A stretch of DNA of 42,421 nucleotides from Pseudonocardiaceae bacterium. GTDB taxonomy: Bacteria; Actinomycetota; Actinomycetes; Mycobacteriales; Pseudonocardiaceae. Below are positions 40,369 to 42,421 of this stretch, piece by piece. The stretch is from positions 1 to 42,421 of the forward strand of contig WHSY01000006.1 in assembly GCA_009379815.1 (NCBI GenBank), given 5' to 3'. A model generated the notes under the pieces. That model ran no database searches, was not told the DNA's origin, and saw only the letters and a list, made by a program, of their open reading frames with translations. The stretch's first letter is position 1; each line of letters begins with the position of its first letter. A program made the translations under genes and the position numbers.

Positions 40369-41189
40369 CGTGCCTCCTTGGGACGCAGTGCTGCGGATCC
40401 GTCCGTGGCGGCCCCCATGGCTTCCAGCCAGGAGCGGGACTGGCCGAGGGCCAGACCGCCGTCGACGGGGATGGCGGCGCCGGTGACATACCGGGCGGCG
40501 TCGGAGGCGAGCCAGACGGCCGCAGCGGCGACATCGTCGGGTTCGCCCCAGCGCCCGAGCGGCACCGCCTCGACGGCGATCGCGGCGGTGGCGGGGTCGC
40601 GCAGGTAGACCTCGTTCGTGGTGGTGCGCACCCAGCCGGGGCAGATGGCGTTGACGCGGATTCCGGCGGGCCCGAGCTCGGCGGCCAGTGAGCCGGTGAG
40701 ACTGAGTACCGCGCTCTTCGCGGCGCTGTAGGCGGCGATCGCAGGCCAGGCCCTGGTCGGGGGCGCGGCGGCGATGTTGATGATCGAGCCCCCGCCCCGG
40801 CGCACCATCCGGGAACCCACGCACTGGCACACCCGCAGCACGCTGGTCAGGTTCAGGTCGAGAGTCCGCTGCCAGCCGTGCTCGCGGATGCCCAGCACCG
40901 GGGACTGGAACAGCGGCCCCCCGGCGTTGTTGACCAGCACGTCGATGTCGCCGAGCTCGTCGCAGGCGCGTGTCACGCAGGCCGCGACATCGGCGGCGTC
41001 GAGCACGTCGCAGCGGATCGGCACCGCTCGTCTGCCGGTGCAGGCGATCGTGGCCGCGAGCCGCTGCAGGTCACCCTCCGATCGGGCGGCGAGAGCGACG
41101 TCGGCACCGGCCTCGGCGAGCCCGACGGCGATCGCGGCGCCGATGCCGCGGGAGGCTCCGGTGATCAGGGCGGTGCGGGAGGGTGCCAT
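40365..41189 (-). CDS. Short-chain dehydrogenase/reductase family protein, catalytic Ser replaced
   Basis: A 274-residue classical SDR: cofactor motif TGASRGIG (10-17), CDVLDAADV (Asp of the adenine pocket), NNAGG motif in DVLVNNAGGPLFQSP, the helix N in DLNLTSVLRV, the YSAAK motif with catalytic Tyr and Lys, and NAICPGWVRT. Where the family has Ser about 13 residues before the Tyr (NISS), this protein reads NIAAAPPTRAW, so the catalytic Ser is an Ala. AARS after VALA suggests NADP preference. GAGGAG lies upstream of ATG 41189. A -35/-10 pair and a GTAGGnnnCCTAC site stand just upstream. It is cotranscribed with the AfsR-type regulator. Confidence 0.87.
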   Translation of the reverse strand: MAPSRTALITGASRGIGAAIAVGLAEAGADVALAARSEGDLQRLAATIACTGRRAVPIRCDVLDAADVAACVTRACDELGDIDVLVNNAGGPLFQSPVLGIREHGWQRTLDLNLTSVLRVCQCVGSRMVRRGGGSIINIAAAPPTRAWPAIAAYSAAKSAVLSLTGSLAAELGPAGIRVNAICPGWVRTTTNEVYLRDPATAAIAVEAVPLGRWGEPDDVAAAAVWLASDAARYVTGAAIPVDGGLALGQSRSWLEAMGAATDGSAALRPKEAR

Positions 41190-41216
41190 CCGTGCACTCC
41201 TCGCCGTGCAAATAAC

Positions 41217-41229
41217 GTAGGTAGCCTAC
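41217..41229 (-). promoter_or_regulatory. Candidate MarR operator (GTAGGtagCCTAC) at the SDR promoter
   Basis: Inverted repeat GTAGG-TAG-CCTAC, 27 bases before the SDR ATG and directly downstream of the predicted -10, where a bound repressor would block transcription. Identical arms and spacing to 36734-36746. Confidence 0.6.
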
Positions 41230-41232
41230 ATA

Positions 41233-41262
41233 AATATGGGAGAATTCGCCCGACCGTGTCAA
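41233..41262 (-). promoter_or_regulatory. Candidate promoter of the SDR-AfsR operon
   Basis: On the minus strand a perfect TTGACA (41262-41257) is followed after 18 bases by CATATT (41238-41233). This AT-rich patch stands out from its GC-rich surroundings. The start site would fall inside the GTAGGnnnCCTAC repeat. Confidence 0.6.
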
Positions 41263-41402
41263 GTGGTTACGGCTCGCGAGCTTGTCGATCTCGCGCGGGG
41301 GACGCCGGCGCACGGCCAGTCGAACGATAGGGTTGTCGGTGCACACCGAAAGTCAACCGGTACCACGGATCGCGGTGCCGACACCTGCAGGGAGGAACGC
41401 GC

Positions 41403-41855
41403 GTGATGCGAGGCGCACGGGTGCTGATAGGCGCCCTGACGGCGGTCGCCGCCGCGGCGGGCGCGGCACTGGCCGCCGCGACACCGGCCATGGCCCAGGA
41501 GAGCGCCCCGTGCAGTGCGGCTGCGAGTGCGTGCGTGGACCTCTCGGCTGACCGTGCCTGGCTGATGGACGACGGTACCGTGACCTACGGGCCCGTGCCG
41601 ATCACCTCGGGTAAGCCGGGCTACGAGACACCGTCCGGCGACTTCCAGGTGACATGGAAGGACAAGGACCACCGCAGCAGGGAGTACGACAACGCCCCGA
41701 TGCCCTACTCGGTGTTCTTCACCGACACCGGTATCGCCTTCCACGAGGGCAGCCTGCAGGAGGAGTCGCACGGCTGCATCCACCTCTCGCACGAGGCTGC
41801 TGTCACCTTCTACGACCAGCTGTCGCCCGGCGAGGGTGTCGAGGTCGTCGGCTGA
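41403..41855 (+). CDS. Secreted L,D-transpeptidase (YkuD family)
   Basis: A 150-residue exported protein with a signal peptide (basic start, Ala-rich core, cleavage near AMA-QE at about 31) and a compact YkuD catalytic domain. The conserved block is IAFHEGSLQEESHGCIHLSHEAAVTFYD, with catalytic Cys125 and the preceding His123 of the SHGCI motif (family consensus SHGC.R). The upstream part has the TPSGDFQVTWKDKDHRSREYDNAPMPYSVFF pattern. YkuD enzymes make 3-3 or 1-3 peptidoglycan crosslinks or attach proteins outside the cell. It is shorter than the multi-domain mycobacterial Ldt proteins and has no Ig-like domain. GGAGG (41391-41395) is seven bases before GTG 41403; ATG 41406 is equally possible. 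His replaces the usual Arg after GCI. Confidence 0.85.
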   Translation: MMRGARVLIGALTAVAAAAGAALAAATPAMAQESAPCSAAASACVDLSADRAWLMDDGTVTYGPVPITSGKPGYETPSGDFQVTWKDKDHRSREYDNAPMPYSVFFTDTGIAFHEGSLQEESHGCIHLSHEAAVTFYDQLSPGEGVEVVG

Positions 41856-41870
41856 GCCGACCTCGCCGGA

Positions 41871-41908
41871 GCCTGTGGACCCTCAGTGAGCCTGTGGACC
41901 CTCAGTGA
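41871..41908. repeat. Perfect 19-bp tandem duplication at a convergent gene end
   Basis: GCCTGTGGACCCTCAGTGA occurs at 41871-41889 and, directly abutting, at 41890-41908. The second copy contains the stop codon of the ABM-family gene on the minus strand; the first would supply the same stop sequence if the second were lost. Confidence 0.95.
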
Positions 41909-42219
41909 TCCTGGCCGATCGTGGACCGGTCCAGGACGTCGACGAGCTGCTCGATCCGCGGTGGTTCCACGAAGAACCGGCTCACCGCGGCCCGCCAGCG
42001 GTCGAAGTTCTCGGTGCCGTAGAAGCCCTGGTGGAACGACTCGAGACTGTCCCACTCGGAGAGCACGACGAACCGGCCCGGATCGCCCACGCTGCGGGTC
42101 ACCCTGGCGAAGCGGCATCCCGGAACCTCTGTGATGTGACGAAGTGCGGCACCGCAGGCCGTGACGAACCCATCGACCTCACCCGGTCGTACCAGAATTT
42201 CCGCCGATACGAACACCAC
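41902..42219 (-). CDS. Antibiotic biosynthesis monooxygenase (ABM) family protein
   Basis: About 105 residues with the ferredoxin-like ABM fold: VSAEILVRPGEVDGFVTACGAALRHITEVPGCRFARVTRSVGDPGRFVVLSEWDSLESFHQGFYGTENFDRWRAAVSRFFVEPPRIEQL. The W..LE.. and GC...R segments are typical. Such proteins act as cofactor-free monooxygenases, heme-degrading enzymes or small-molecule binders; none can be chosen here. I start it at the paired GTG codons 42219/42216, where homology begins; upstream residues in the frame are unlike the family. No Shine-Dalgarno site is evident. It converges with the L,D-transpeptidase gene. Confidence 0.72.
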   Translation of the reverse strand: MVFVSAEILVRPGEVDGFVTACGAALRHITEVPGCRFARVTRSVGDPGRFVVLSEWDSLESFHQGFYGTENFDRWRAAVSRFFVEPPRIEQLVDVLDRSTIGQDH

Positions 42220-42421
42220 GGGTGCATCGTGACACGGAGCAGAGCGACATTGGGCTCCACTTTCGGATGAACGGTCGGTTGTGTCGGCAACCGGTCGGCG
42301 CCGCGGTGCGCGCGCCCTGCTGCTCCCGTCCCGGCCGCTCCCCACCCCGGCTGGTGCGTTTCGCCACGATACGCGAGACTGGCATGGTTCGTGGAGGGGA
42401 GTATTCCTTTCGCGGCGGCAT
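42220..42421. other. Terminal non-coding stretch
   Basis: I see no supportable gene in the last 200 bases. A GGAGGGGAG run at 42394-42402 could be the ribosome site of a gene starting just beyond the window on the plus strand. An open minus-strand frame ending near 42179 has poor codon quality. Confidence 0.4.

Noticed and set aside
42179-42421. Minus-strand open frame at the window edge
   Set aside because: Arg/Gly/Pro-rich composition and overlap with the ABM gene's 5' end; no homology.
1-42421. CRISPR arrays, rRNA genes, transposases, integrases, phage genes
   Set aside because: Looked for regularly spaced repeats, conserved rRNA stretches and mobile-element proteins on both strands and saw none.

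Overview
The window is GC-rich DNA (roughly 70% GC, strong G/C third-position bias, many GTG starts) from an actinobacterium. The core block tesB ... polA - rpsA - coaE - DUF402 - uvrB follows the order I recall from Mycobacterium and relatives. A hairpin repeat found three times and two large AfsR/SARP-type regulators fit Pseudonocardiaceae or a close family. The family assignment is inference; the phylum is secure.

Layout. 1-2.6 kb: end of an acyl-CoA thioesterase II gene, an aromatic-amino-acid-decarboxylase-like gene overlapping it antisense, a uridine-kinase-like gene without a P-loop, and an unusual short tRNA-Leu(CAA). 2.8-8.1 kb: a branched-chain amino acid type ABC importer (livH-livM-livG-livF, with the binding protein livK convergent); LivH carries an extra exported N-terminal domain. 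8.4-21.1 kb: housekeeping block with a hotdog thioesterase, polA, an acetyltransferase/methyltransferase pair, rpsA, coaE fused to a GrpB domain, a DUF402 gene and uvrB. Between coaE and the DUF402 gene sits a module of about 1.7 kb that interrupts this block: a frameshifted gene remnant, a 34-residue charged peptide gene, and six bases later a PIMT-type O-methyltransferase with a long C-terminal extension. This resembles a minimal aspartimide-forming RiPP (imiditide-like) locus and is the best candidate here for an undescribed system.

21.2-25.8 kb: a truncated GAF-domain remnant and a 1399-residue regulator combining a SARP DNA-binding domain, a degenerate nucleotide-cyclase domain, an AAA+ ATPase and a helical repeat tail. 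26-32.7 kb: an acetoin-dehydrogenase-type operon acoX-acoA-acoB-acoC, a convergent AcoR-like GAF regulator without the sigma54 ATPase domain, and an epoxide-hydrolase-like gene. The operon and the hydrolase share a near-identical upstream motif. 32.8-34.3 kb: a DUF2182-DUF1326 pair, probably metal-related. 34.4-36.5 kb: an alpha/beta hydrolase fused to a glycosyltransferase. 36.7-41.3 kb: a marR gene convergent with an SDR-AfsR operon; both promoters carry GTAGGnnnCCTAC, which suggests one small regulon. 41.4-42.2 kb: a secreted L,D-transpeptidase and an ABM-family monooxygenase.

Recurring features: many genes start with GTG only 6-8 bases after a -10-like hexamer (leaderless pattern). Three related long hairpins lie downstream of gene 3' ends. 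Short perfect tandem duplications lie at two convergent gene junctions. I saw no CRISPR array, rRNA, complete insertion sequence or prophage.
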